DNA of 64,000 nt, taken from the NCBI GenBank assembly GCA_013076295.1, contig RQOL01000443.1, positions 1 to 64,000 of the forward strand, read 5' to 3'. The stretch is from Sanderia malayensis (taxonomy: Eukaryota; Cnidaria; Scyphozoa; Semaeostomeae; Pelagiidae). Position numbers and translations under genes: made by a program. Positions within the stretch are counted from its first letter, which is position 1, and the number at the start of each line of letters is the position of its first letter. This document shows, piece by piece, positions 14,891 through 30,103 of the stretch. The notes under the pieces are model-generated. The model was not told where the DNA came from. It saw only the letters and a program-made list of their open reading frames with translations, and did not search any database.

Positions 14891-17290
14891 TATTGTTACT
14901 TATTCCCACAATTTACACATAAATCCACGTAATTTCAGCTAAAACATAATAAATTACACCTTTGTGTACATGTTTTTAGTGATAATTACATCTATTCCCA
15001 CAATTTACAATGAATCCGATATTAAAATTAATTCCCACAATTTTCAAATGAATCCACGTAACCACAGCTAAAGCTATATGGAATGCATCTTTGGTTACGC
15101 CTTTTCATTTATATTGACACTAATTTCCACAATTTACGCATGAACCCATGTAAAGTGCAGCTAAAAGGTATTAAAATACAGCCCTATTTAGTTGTTTTCA
15201 GTGATAATAACATTCATTCCCACAATTTAAACATGAATTCAATATTAACGTTTATTCCCTCAATTTACAAATGGATCCACGCAAATACAGCTAGAAAGAC
15301 TTAAAATGCACCCTTACTTACTTGCCTTCAATGATTTTAACATTTATTCCCACAGTTTAACATGAATCCGATATTAATGTTTATTCCCAAATTTACACAT
15401 CAATCAATGTATTTTTAGCTAAACCAAAATAAAGTACACCTTTATTAATATGTTTCAGTTATATTAACATTTATTCCCACATTTACAATAATCCGATATT
15501 AAATTCAATGCCACAACTTTCAAATGAATCCACGTGAGCACAGCTAAACTAATTGGAAGGCATCTTTGGTTACCTCTTTTCACTGATGATATTTACACCC
15601 ATTCCCACAATTTGCGCATAAATCCATGTAAATACAGCTAAAACGTATTAAATACACCCTTCTTTACTTGTTTTCAGTGATATTAGCATTCATTCCCGCC
15701 AATTAAACATCAATCCACTATTAGCGTTCATTCCCACATTTACACGTGAGTCCATGTAACGGCAGCTAAATGGTATTAAATACTCCCTTATTTACCTGTT
15801 CTCCGTGATATTAACATTCATTCCCACAATTTAAAAATGAATCCGATATTAATGTTCCTTCCCACAATTTACGCAAGAATCCCCATAACTACAGCACACA
15901 CTAATTAAAAGACACCCATATTCACTGGATTTTAGTGATATTAACATTAATTCCACAAATATTAAAATAAATCCGATATTAACGTTCATTCTAACAATTT
16001 ACACATGAATCCCATATTAACTTTCATTCCCAAAATTTACACATGATTCCGATAGTAACGTTCTTTCCCACAATTTAGGCATAAATCCCCATAACTACAG
16101 TTCGCACTCTTTAAAATACACTAATACTTACTGGTGTTCAGTGATATTAACATTCATTCCCACAATTTACAATGAATCTGATATTATAATTAATTCCCAC
16201 ATTTTTCAAATGAATCCACGTAACCACAGCTGAAACTAATTGGAAGGCATCTTTGGTTACCTCTTTTCACTGATGATATTGTTACTTATTCCCACAATTT
16301 ACACATGAATCCACGTAATTTCAGGTAAAACATAATAAAGTAGACCTTAATATACATGTTTTTAGTGATAATTACATCTGTTCCCACAATTTACAATGAA
16401 TCCGATATTAACATTAATTCCCCCAATTTTCAAATGAAACCACGTAACCACAGCTAAAGCTATATGGAATGCATCTTTGGTTAAGTCTTTTCACTGATAT
16501 TGACACCAGTTCCCAAATTTTACGCATGAATCCATGTAACTGCAGCTAAAAAGTATTAAAAAACACCCTTATTTACTTGTTTTCAGTGATATTAACATTT
16601 ATTCCCACAATTTACACATGAATCCGATATTAACGTTCCTTCCCACAATTTACGCGTGAGTCCCAATAACTATTGCTCACACTATTTAAAATACCCCCTT
16701 ATTTACTGGTTTTCAGTGATATTAGCTAACATACATTACCACAATTTAGACATAAATCAGATATTAACGTTGATTCCCATAATTTACACATGAATCCCAT
16801 TATAACCTTCTTTCTCACAAATTACACATTAATCCACGTAATTTCAGCTAAAACATAATAAATTACACCTTTATCTACATGTTTTTAGTGATAATTACAT
16901 CTGTTCCCACAATTTACAATGCATCCGATTTAAAATTAATTCCCACAATTTTCAAATGAATCCACGTAACCACAGCTAAAGCTATATGGAATGCATCTTT
17001 GGTTAAGTCTTTTTACTGATATTGACACCCATTCCCAAAATTTACGAATGAATTCATGTAACTGCAGCCAAAAAGTATTAAAAAACACCCTTATTTTCTT
17101 GTTTTCAGTGATATTAACATTTATTCCCACAATTTACACATGAATCCGATATTAACGTTCCTTCCGACAATTTACGCGTGAATCCCATTATAACCTTCTT
17201 TCTCACAAATTACACAATTATCCACGTAATTTCAGCTAAAACATAATAAATTACACCTTTATCTACATGTTTTTAGTGATAATTACATCG
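14890..17290 (+). repeat. Satellite block D, relative of A1 and of 17.6-19.9 kb
   Basis: This is standard satellite. The segment starting at 15083 matches the segments starting at 388, 3897, 20661, 24038, 32649, 36153 and 39531, and a one-base-deleted version is at about 17727. Many single-base deletions relative to these relatives occur up to about 15.76 kb. From about 16.57 kb the block matches 20.23 kb and 35.15 kb (landmark GCGTGAGTCCCAATAACTAT). No gene was found. Confidence 0.75.
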
Positions 17291-20200
17291 ATTCCCACAA
17301 TTTACAATGAATCCGATATTAAAATTAATTCCCACAATTTTCAAATGAATCCACGTAACCACAGCTAAAGCTATATGGAATGCATCTTGGGTTACGCCTT
17401 TTCATTTATATTGACACTCATTTCCACAATTTACGCATGAACCCATGTAACTGCAGCTAAAAGGTATTAAAACACCGCCCTATTTAGTTGTTTTCAGTGA
17501 TAATAACATTTATTCCCACAATTTAAACATGAATTCAATATTAGCGTTCCTTCCCACAATTTACGCATAAATCCCCAAAACTACAGTTCACACTCTTTAA
17601 AATACACTAATACTTACTGGTTTTCAGTGATATTAACATTCATTCCCACAATTTACAATGAATCTGATATTATAATTAATTCCCACAATTTTCAAATGAA
17701 TCCACGTAACCACAGCTAAAGCTATATGGAATGCATCTTTGGTTACGCCTTTTCATTTATATTGACACTAATTTCCACAATTTACGCATGAACCCATGTA
17801 AAGTGCAGCTAAAAGGTATTAAAATACCGCCTATTTAGTTGTTTTCAGTGATAATAACATTCATTCCCACAATTTAATCATGAATTCAATATTAACGTTT
17901 ATTCCCTCAATTTACAAATGGATCCACGCAAATACAGCTAGAAAGACTTAAAATGCACCCTTGCTTACTTGCCTTCAATGATTTTAACATTTATTCCCAC
18001 AGTTTAAACATGAATCCGATATTAATGTTTATTCCCACAATTTACACATCAATCCATGTATTTTTAGCTAAACCAAAATAAAGTACACCTTTATTAAAAT
18101 ATTTTAGTTATATTAACATTTATTCCCACAATTTACAATGAATCCGATTTTAAAATTCAATCCCACAACTTTCAAATAAATCCACGTGGGCACAGCTAAA
18201 ACTAATTGGAAGGTATCTTTGGTTACCTCTTTTCACTGATGACATTTACACCCATTCCCACAATTTGCGCATAAATCCATGTAAATACAGCTAAAACGTA
18301 TTAAAATACACCCTTCTTTACTTGTTTTCAGTGATATTAGTATTCATTCCCACCAATTAAACATCAATCCAATATTAGCGTTCATTCCCACAATTTACAC
18401 GTGAGTCCATGTAACGGCAGCTAATTGGTATTAAGATACTTCCTTATTTACCTGTTCTCCGTGATATTAACAATCATTCCCACAATTTAAAAATGAATCC
18501 GATATTAATGTACCTTCCCACAATTACAGCACACACTATTTAAAACACACCCATATTCACTGGTTTTTAGTGATATTAACATTAATTCCCCAAATATTAA
18601 AATAAATCCGATATTAACGTTCATTCCAACAATTTACACATGAATCCCATATTAACTCTCATTCCCAAAATTTACACATGAATCCGATAGTAACGTTCTT
18701 TCCCACAATTTACGCATAAATCCCCATAACTACAGTTCACACTCTTTAAAATACACTAATAATTATTGGTTTTCAATGATATTAACATTCATTCCCACAA
18801 TTTACAATGAATCTGATATTATAATTAATTCCCACAATTTTGAAATGAATCCACGTAACCACAGCTAAAACTAATTGGAAGGCATCTTTGGTTACCTCTT
18901 TTCACTGATGATATTGTTACTTATTCCCACAATTTACACATGAATTCACGTAATTTCAGGTAAAACATAATAAAGTAGACTTTTATTTACATGTTTTCAA
19001 TCATAATTACATCTATTCCCACAATTTACAATGAATCCGATATTAAAATTAATTCCCACAATTTTCAAATGACTCCACGTAACCACAACTAAAGCTTTAT
19101 GGAATTCATCTTTCGTTACCCTTTTTCACTGATGATAATGACACTCTTTCCAACAGTTTACACAAGAATCCGATATTAACGTTCCTTCCCACAACATGCG
19201 CATGAATTCCATAATAACTTTCATTCCCACAATTTACACATGAGTCCACGTAATTTCAACTAAATAAAAAAAATTAAATTGCACCTTTATTTACTTGTTC
19301 TTAGTGATAATAAGAAAAATTCCACATTTTACAATGAATCCGAAATTATAATTCATTCCCACAACTTTCAAATGAATCCACGTAACCAGAGCTAAAACTG
19401 TATGGAATGCATCTTTGGTTACGTCTTTCATTGATATTGATACCCATTCCCACAATTTACGCTTGAATCCATGTAACAGCCGCTAAAAGGTATTAAAATA
19501 CACCCCTATTTACCTGTTCTTCGTGATATTAACATTCATTCCCACAATTTAAAAATGAATCCGATATTAATGTTCTTTCCAACAAATTACACATGAATCC
19601 CATATTAACTTTCATTCCCAGAATTTACACATGAATCCGATAGTAACGTTTTTTCCCACAATTTACACATGAATCCACGTAATTTCAGCTAAAACATAAT
19701 TAAGTAGACCTTTATTTACATGTTTTCAATCATAATTACATCTATTCCCACAATTTACAATGAATCCGATATTAAAATTAATTCCCACAATTTTCAAATG
19801 ACTCCACGTAACCACAACTAAAGCTTTATGGAATTCATCTTTCGTTACCCTTTTTCACTGATGATAATGACACTCTTTCCAACAGTTTACACAAGAATCC
19901 GATATTAACGTTCCTTCCCACAACATGCGCATGAATTCCATAATAACTTTCATTCCCACAATTTACACATGAGTCCACGTAATTTCAACTAAATAAAAAA
20001 AAATTAAATTGCACCTTTATTTACTTGTTCTTAGTGATAATAAGAAAAAATTCCACATTTTACAATGAATCCGAAATTATAATTCATTCCCACAACTTTC
20101 AAATGAATCCACGTAACCAGAGCTAAAACTGTATGGAATGCATCTTTGGTTACGTCTTTTCATTGATATTGATACCCATTCCCACAATTCACGCTTGAAT

Positions 20201-23200
20201 CCATGTAACTGCAGCTAAAAAGTATTAAAAAACACCCTTATTTACTTGTTTTCAGTGATATTAACATTTATTCCCACAATTTACACATGAATCCGATATT
20301 AACGTTCCTTCCCACAATTTACGCGTGAGTCCCAATAACTATTGCTCACACTATTTAAAATACCCCCTTATTTACTGGTTTTCAGTGATATTAGCTAACA
20401 TACATTACCACAATTTAGACATAAATCAGATATTAACGTTGCTTCCCATAATTTACACATGAATCCCATTATAACCTTCTTTCTCACAAATTACACATTA
20501 ATCCACGTAATTTCAGCTAAAACATAATAAATTACACCTTTATCTACATGTTTTTAGTGATAATTACATCTGTTCCCACAATTTACAATGAATCCGATAT
20601 TAAAAGTAATTCCCACAATTTTCAAATTAATCCACGTAACCACAGCTAAAGCTATATGGAATGCATCTTTGGTTAAGTCTTTTCACTGATATTGACACCC
20701 ATTCCCAAAATTTGCGCATGAACCCATGTAAAGTGCAGCTAAAAGGTATTAAAATACCGCCCTATTTAGTTGTTTTCAGTGATAATAACATTCATTCCCA
20801 CAATTTAAACATGAATTCAATATTAACGTTTATTCCCTCAATTTACAACTGGATCCACGCAAATACAGCTAGAAAGACTTAAAATGCACCCTTACTTACT
20901 TGCCTTCAATGATTTTAACATTTATTCCCACAGTTTAAACATGAATCCGATATTAATGTTTATTCCCACAATTTACACATCAATCCATGTATTTTTAGCT
21001 AAACCAAAATAAAGTACACCTTTATTAAAATGTTTTAGTTATATTAACATTTATTCTCACAATTTACAATGAATCCGATTTTAAAATTCAATCCCACAAC
21101 TTTCAAATGAATCCACGTGAGCACAGCTAAAACTAATTGGAAGGCATCTTTGGTTACCTCTTTTCACTGATGATATTTACACCCATTCCCACAATTTGCG
21201 CATAAATCCATGTAAATACAGCTAAAACGTATTAAAATACACCCTTCTTTACTTGTTTTCAGTGATATTAGCATTCATTCCCACCAATTAAACATCAATC
21301 CAATATTAGCGTTCATTCCCACAATTTACACGTGAGTCCATGTAACGGCAGCTAAATGGTATTAAGATACTCCCTTATTTACCTGTTCTCCGTGATATTA
21401 ACATTCATTCCCACAATTTAAAAATGAATCCGATATTAATGTTCCCTCCCACAATTACAGCACACACTATTTAAAACACACCCATATTCACTGGTTTTTA
21501 GTGATATTAACATTAATTCCCCAAATATTAAAATAAATCCGATATTAACGTTCATTCCAACAATTTACACATGAATCCCATATTAACTTTCATTCCCAAA
21601 ATTTATACATGAATCCGATAGTAACGTTCTTTCCCACAATTTACGCATAAATCCCCATAACTACAGTTCACACTCTTTAAAATACACTAATACTTACTGG
21701 TTTTCAATGATATTAACATTCATTCCCACAATTTACAATGAATCTGATATTATAATTAATTCCCACAATTTTGAAATGAATCCACGTAACCACAGCTAAA
21801 CTAATTGGAAGGCATCTTTGGTTACCTCTTTTCACTGATGATATTGTTACTTATTCCCACAATTTACACATGAATTCACGTAATTTCAGGTAAAACATAA
21901 TAAAGTAGACCTTAATTTACATGTTTTTAGTGATAATTACATCTATTCCCACAATTTACAATGAATCCGATATTAAAATTAATTCCCACAATTTTCAAAT
22001 GACTCCACGTAACCACAACTAAAACTTTATGGAATTCATCTTTCGCTACTCTTTTTCACTGATGATAATGACACTCATTCCAACAGTTTACACATGAATC
22101 GATATTAACGTTCCTTCCCACAACTTAAGCATGAATCCCATATTAATGTTCCTTCCACAATTTACACATGAATCCACGTAATTTCAGCTAAAACATAATA
22201 AAGTAGACCTATATTTACATGTTTTCACTCATAATTACATCTATTCCCACAATTTACAATGAATCCGATATTATAATTAATTCCCACAATTTTCAAATGA
22301 ATCCACGTAAGCACAGCTAAAACTAATTGAAAGGCATCTTTGGTTACCTCTTTTCACTGATGATTATGTTTCTCATTCCAACAATTTACACATGAATCCA
22401 CGTAATTTCAGCTAAAACAAAATAAAGTAGACCTTTATTTACATGTTTTTAGTGATAATTACAACTATTCCCACAATTTACAATGAATCCGATATTAAAA
22501 TTAATTGCCACGATTTTCAAATGAACCCACGTAACCACAACTAAAACTATTTGAAATGCATCTTTGGTTACGTCTATTCACTGATATTGACACCCATTCT
22601 CTCAATTTACGCATGAATCCAAGTAACTGCAGCTAAAAGGTATTAAAAAACACCCTTATTTACTTGTTTTCAGTGATATTAACATTTATTCCCACAATTT
22701 ACACATGAGCCGTTATTAACGTTTCTTCCACAACTTACGCATGAATCCCATAATAACGTTCATTCTCACAATTTACACATGAGTTGACGTAATTTCATCT
22801 AAAACAAATTAAAGTGCACCTTTATTTACTTGTTCTTAATGATAATAAGATATATCACCACATTTTACAATGAATCCGATATTAAAATTCATTCCCACAA
22901 CTTTCAAATGAATCCACGTAACCACAGCTAAAGCTATATGGAATGCATCTTTGGTTAGGTCTTTTCACTGATATTGACACCCATTCCCAAAATTTACGAA
23001 TGAATTCATGTAACTGCAGCCAAAAAGTATTAAAAACACCCTTATTTACTTGTTTTCAGTGATATTAACATTTATTCCCACAATTTACACATGAATCCGA
23101 TATTAACGTTCCTTCCCACAATTTACGCGTGAGTCCCAATAACTATTGCTCACACTATTTAAAATACCCCCTTATTTACTGGTTTTCAGTGATATTAGCT

Positions 23201-26200
23201 AACATTCATTCCCACAATTTAGACATAAATCATATATTAACGTTGATTCCCATAATTTACACATGAATCCCATTATAACCTTCTTTCTCACAATTTACAC
23301 ATTAATCCACGTAATTTCAGCTAAAACATAATAAATTACACCTTTATCTACATGTTTTTAGTGATGATTACATCGATTCCCACATTTTACAATGAATCCG
23401 ATATTAAAATTAATTCCCACAATTTTCAAATGAATCCACGTAACCACAGCTAAAGCTATATGGAATGCATCTTGGGTTTCGCCTTTTCATTTATATTGAC
23501 ACTCATTTCCACAATTTACGCATGAACCCATGTAACTGCAGCTAAAAGGTATTAAAACACCGCCCTATTTAGTGTTTTCAGTGATAATAACATTATTCCC
23601 ACAATTTAAACATGAATTCAATATTAGCGTTCCTTCCCACAATTTACGCATAAATCCCCAAAACTACAGTTCACACTCTTTAAAATACACTAATACTTAC
23701 TGGTTTTCAGTGATATTAACATTCATTCCCACAATTTACAATGAATCTGATATTATAATTAATTCCCACAATTTTCAAATGAATCCACGTAAGCACAGCT
23801 AAAACTAATTGGAAGGCATCTTTGGTTACCTCTTTTCACTGATGATTATGTTATATATTCCCACAATTTACACATTAATCCACGTAATTTCAGCTAAAAC
23901 ATAATAAATTACACCTTTATCTACATGTTTTTAGTGATAATTACATCTATTCCCACAATTTACAATGAATCCGATATTAAAATTAATTCCCACAATTTTC
24001 ATATGAATCCACGTAACCACAGCTAAAGCTATATGGAATGCATCTTTGGTTACGCCTTTTCATTTATATTGACACTAATTTCCACAATTTGCGCATGAAC
24101 CCATGTAAAGTGCAGCTAAAAGGTATTAAAATACCGCCCTATTTAGTTGTTTTCAGTGATAATAACATTCATTCTCACAATTTAAACATGAATTCAATAT
24201 TAACGTTTATTCCCTCAATTTACAACTGGATCCACGCAAATACAGCTAGAAAGACTTAAAATGCACCCTTACTTACTTGCCTTCAATGATTTTAACATTT
24301 ATTCCCACAGTTTAAACATGAATCCGATATTAATGTTTATTCCCACAATTTACACATCAATCCATGTATTTTCAGCTAAACCAAAATAAAGTACACCTTT
24401 ATTAAAATGTTTTAGTTATATTAACATTTATTCTCACAATTTACAATGAATCCGATTTTAAAATTCAATCCCACAACTTTCAAATGAATCCACGTGAGCA
24501 CAGCTAAAACTAATTGGAAGGCATCTTTGGTTACCTCTTTTCACTGATGATATTGTTACTTATTCCCACAATTTACACATGAATTCACGTAATTTCAGGT
24601 AAAACATAATAAAGTAGACCTTAATTTACATGTTTTTAGTGATAATTACATCTATTCCCACAATTTACAATGAATCCGATACTAAAGAGATTCTCACGAT
24701 TTTCAAATGAATCCACGTAACCACAACTAAAACTATATGGAATGCATCTTTGGTTACGCCTTTTCACTGATATTAACAACCATTCCCACAATTTACGCAA
24801 GAATCTCAGAAACTGCAGCTAAAAGGTATTAAAAACACCCTTATTTACTTGTTTTCAGTGATATTAACATTTATTTTCACAATTTACACATGAGTTCGAT
24901 ATTAACGTTCCTTCCCACAATTTGCACATGAATCCGATATTAACGTTTCTTCCCACAATTTACGCATGAGTCCCCATAACTACTGCTCACCCTCCTTAAA
25001 ATACACCGTTATTTATATGTTTACAGTGATATTAACGTTCACTCCCACAAGTTAACACATGAATCCGGTAATAACGTTCATTCCCACAATTTACACATGA
25101 ATCCACGTAAATTCAGCTAAAACATAATAAGGTACCACTTTATTTATATGCTTTTAGTGATAATTACATCTATTCCCACAATTTACAATGAATCCGATAT
25201 TATAATTAATTCCCACAATTTTGAAATGAATCCACGTAAGCACAGCTAAAACTAATTGGAAGCCATCTTTGGTTACCTCTTTTCACTGATGATATTTACA
25301 CCCATTCCGACAATTTGCGCATGGATCCATGTAAATACAGCTAAAACGTATTAAAATACACCCTTCTTTACTTGTTTTCAGTGATATTAGCATCCATTCC
25401 CACAAATTAAACATCAATCCAATATTAGCGTTCATTCCCACAATTTACACGTGATTCCATGTAACGGCAGCTAAATGGTATTAAAATACTCCCTTATTTA
25501 CCTGTTCTCCGTGATATTAACATTCAATCCCAAACATGAATTCGATATTAATGTTCCTTCCCACAGTTTCCGCAAGAATCCCCATAACTACAGCACACAC
25601 TATTTAAAACAAACCCATATTTACTGGTTTTTAGTGATATTAACACTAATTCCCCAAATTTTAACATAAATCCGATATTAACGTTCATTCCAACAATTTA
25701 CACATGAATCCCATATTAACTTTCATTCCCAGAATTTACACATGAATCCGGTAATAACGTTCATTCCCACAATTTACACATGAATGCACGTAATTTCAGC
25801 TAAGACATAATAAAGTAGACCTTTATTTACATGTTTTTAGTGATAATTACACCTATTCCCACAATTTACAATGAATCCGATATTAAAATTAATTCCCACG
25901 TTTTTCAAATGAACCCACGTAACCACAACTAAAACTATTTGAAATGCATCTTTGGTTACGTCTATTCACTGATATTGACACCCATTCTCACAATTTACCC
26001 ATGAATCCCATAATAACGTTCATTCCCACAATTTACACATGAGTTGACGTAGTTTCATCTAAAACAAATTAAAGTGCACCTTTATTTACTTGTTTTTATT
26101 GATAATAAGATATATCACAACATTTTACAATGAATCCGATATTAAAATTCATTCCCACAACTTTCAAATGAATCCACATAACCACAGCTAAAACTATATG

Positions 26201-29200
26201 GAATGCATCTTTGGTTACGTCTTTTCATTCATATTGATACCCATTCTCACAATTTAAACCTGAATCCGATATTAAAGTTCCTGCCCATAAGTTACGTATG
26301 AACCCAGATAACTACAGCACACAGTATTTAAAATATCCCCTTATTTACTGGGTTTCGGTGATATTAGCTAACATTCATTCCCACATTTTAGACATAAATC
26401 CGATATTAACGTTCCTTCCCACAACATACGCACGAATTCCATAATAACGTTCATTCCCACAATTTACACATGAGTCCACGTAATTTCAACTAAATAAAAA
26501 ACAATTAAATTGCACCTTTATTTACTTGTTTTTAGTGATAATAAGATATATCACCACATTTTACAATGAATCCGATATTAAAATTCATTCCCACAACTTT
26601 CAAATGAACCCACGTAACCACAGCTAAAACTATATGGAATGCATCTTTGGTTACGTCTTTTCATTGATATTGATACCCATTCCCACAATTTACGCTTGAA
26701 TCCATGTAACTGCAGCTAAAAAGTATTAAAACACACCTATATTTACTTCTTTTCTGTGATATTAACATTCATTCCCACAATTTAAACATGATTCCGATAT
26801 TAACGTTCATTCCCACAATTTACACATGAAACCGATATGAACGTTCCTTCCCACAATTTATGCATAAATCCCCATAACTCCTGCCCACACTTTTTAAAAT
26901 ACACGGTTATTTATTTGTTTTCAGTGATATTAACATTCATTCCCGCAATTTAAACATGAATCCGATATTAACGTTCATTCCCACACTTTACACATGAATC
27001 CGATAATAACGTTCCTTCCCACAACTTACGCATGAATCCCATATTAATGTTCCTTCCCACAATTTACACATGAATCCACGTAATTTCAGCTAAAACATAA
27101 TAAAATAGACCTTTATTTACATGTTTTCAATCATAATTACATCTATTCCCACAATTTACAATGAATCCGATGTTAAAATTAATTCCCACAATTTTCAAAT
27201 GAATCAACGTAACCACAGCTAAAACAATGTGGAATGCATCTTTGGTTACGTCTTTTCACTGATATTGACACCCATTCCCACAATTTACGCATGAATCCAT
27301 GTAACTGCAGCTAAAAGGTATTGAAAAACACACTCATTTATTTGTTTTCAGCGATATTAACATTCATTCCCACAATTTAAACATGAATCCAATGTTAACG
27401 TTCATTCCCACAATTTATGCATAAATCCCCAGAACTACTGTTCACACTCTTTAAAATACACCGTTATTTATTTGTTTTCAGTGATATTAACATTCATTCC
27501 CACAATTTAAACATGAATCCGATAATATCGTTCATTCCCACAATTTACAGATAAATCCCATCTGAACATTTCTTCCCACAATTTATGCATAAATCCCCAT
27601 AACTACAGTTCACACTCCTTAAAAACACCCTTATTTACTTGTTTTCAGTGATATTAACATCTATTTCCACAATTTACAATGTATCCGATGTTAAAATTAA
27701 TTCCAACGATTTTCAAATTAATCAACATAACCACAGCTAAAACTATGTGGAATGCATCTTTGGTTACGTCTTTTCACTGATATTGACACCCATTCCTACA
27801 ATTTACACATGAATCCACGTAAATTCAGCTAAAACATAATAAGGTACAACTTTATTTACATGCTTTTAGTGATAATTACATCGATTCCCACAATTTACAA
27901 AGAATCCGATATTATAACTAATTCCCACAATTTTCAAATGACTCCACGTAACAACAACTAAAACTTCATGGAATTCATCTTTGGTTACCCTTTTCACTGA
28001 TGATAATGACACTCTTTCCAACAGTTTACACAAGAATCCGATATTAACGTTCCTTCCCACAACATAAGCATGACTTCCATAATAACGTTCATTCCCACAA
28101 TTTACACATGAGTCCACGTAATTTCAACTAAATAAAAAAAAATTAAATTGCACCTTTATTTACTTGTTCTTAGTGATAATAAGAAATACTACCACATTTT
28201 ACAATGAATCCGAAATTAAAATTCATTCCCACAACTTGCAAATAAAATCACCTAACCAGAGCTAAAACTATATGGAATGCATCTTTGGTTACGTCTTTTC
28301 ATTGATATTGATACCCATTCCCACAATTTAACTTGAATCCATGTAACGGCAGCTAAAAGGTATTAAAATACACCCCTATTTACCTGTTCTTCGTGATATT
28401 AACATTCATTCCCACAATTTAAAAATGAATCCGATATTAATGTTCTTTCCAACAATTTACACATGAATCCCATATTAACTTTCATTCCCAGAATTTACAC
28501 ATGAATTCGATAGTAACGTTTTTCCCACAATTTACACATGAATCCACGTAATTTCAGCTAAAACATAATAAAGTAGACCTTTATTTACATGTTTTTAGTG
28601 ATAATTACATCTATTCCCACAATTTACAATGAATCCGATATTAAAATTAATTCCCACGATTTTCAAATGAACCCACGTAACCACAACTAAAACTATTTGA
28701 AATGCATCTTTGGTTACGTCTATTCACTAATGTTGACACCCATTCCCACAAATTACGCATGAATCCAAGTAACTGCAGCTAAAAGGTATTAAAAAACACC
28801 CTTATTTACTTGTTTTCAGTGATATTAACATTTATTCCTACAATTTACACATGAATCCGATATTAACATTCATTCCCACAATTTAAACATGAATCCGATA
28901 TTAACGTTCATTCCCACACTTTACAAATGAATCCGAAATGAACGTTTCTTCCCACAATTTATGCATAAATCCCCATAACTACAGTTCACACTCCTTAAAA
29001 ACACCCTTATTTACTTGTTTTCAGTGATATTAACATCCATTTCCACATTTTACAATGAATCCGATATTAAAATTAATTCCCACAACTTTCAATAGAATCC
29101 ACGTAACCACAGCTGAAACTACATGGAAGGTATCTTTGGTTACGTCTTTTCATTGATATTGATACCCATTCCCACAATTTACGCTTGAATCACTGCAACT

Positions 29201-30020
29201 GCAGCTAAAAGGTATTAAAACACACCTATATTTACTTTTTTTCAGTGATATTAACATTCTTTCCCACAATTTAAACATGATTCCGATATTAACGTTCATT
29301 CCCACAATTTACACATGAATCCGATATGAACGTTCCTTCCCACAATTGATGCATAAATCCCCATAACTACTGCTCACACTTTTTAAAATACACGGTTATT
29401 TATTTGTTTTCAGTGATATTAACATTCATTCCCACAATTTAAAAATGTATCCGATATTAATGTTCTTTCCAACAATTTACACATGAACCCCATATTAACT
29501 TTCATTCCCAGAATTTACACATGAATCCGATATGAACGTTCCTTCCCACAATTTATGGATAAATCTCCATAACTACAGTTAACATTCCTTAAAAAACACC
29601 ATTTTTTACTTGTTTTCAGTGATATTAGCATTTATTCCCACAATTTACACGAGAATCCGATATTAACATTTCTTCCCACAATTTACGCATGAGTCCCCAT
29701 AACTACTGCTCACACTCTTTAAAATACACCGTTATTTATATGTTTTCAGTGATATTAACGTTCACTCCCACAAGTTAACACATGAATCCCATAATTACCT
29801 TCATTCCCACAATTTACACATGAATCCACGTAATTTCAGCTAAAACATAATATAGTAGACCTTTATTTACATGTTTTCAATCATAATTACATCTATTCCC
29901 ACAATTTACAATGAATCCGATATTAAAATTAATTCCCACAATTTTCAAATGACTCCACGTAACCACAACTAAAGCTTTATGGAATTCATCTTTCGTTACC
30001 CTTTTTCACCGATGATAATG
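17290..30020 (+). repeat. Higher-order repeat copy 1 (about 12.7 kb)
   Basis: The block aligns with 32210-46860. Offsets measured at landmarks are 14918 near 17383, 14922 near 19461, 15492 near 20661, 15493 near 23572 and 24038, 15494 near 25475, about 15843 near 26694, about 17262 near 28251 and about 16837 near 28721. Between the jumps the two copies differ only at scattered bases. The jumps mark insertions or deletions of whole modules. The last common stretch ends near 30020/46860, where the following module types differ. There is no gene inside. Confidence 0.8.
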
Positions 30021-30103
30021 ACACTCTTTCCAACAGTTTACACAAGAATCCGATATTAACGTTCCTTCCCACAACATGCGCATGAATTCCATAATAACGT
30101 TCA

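Noticed and set aside
22790..22800. TGACGTAA (bZIP/CRE-like) in some cassettes, and CACGTG E-boxes in others
   Set aside because: They occur only in a few variant cassettes and can be explained by single-base drift from CCACGTAA. There is no sign of being kept across the array.
27866..28117. An 83-codon minus-strand ORF and similar ones at 16936, 29986, 55929 and 60077
   Set aside because: They are reverse-strand reads of the satellite, with recurring VNCGN from the core. There is no start context, domain or conservation beyond the repeat.
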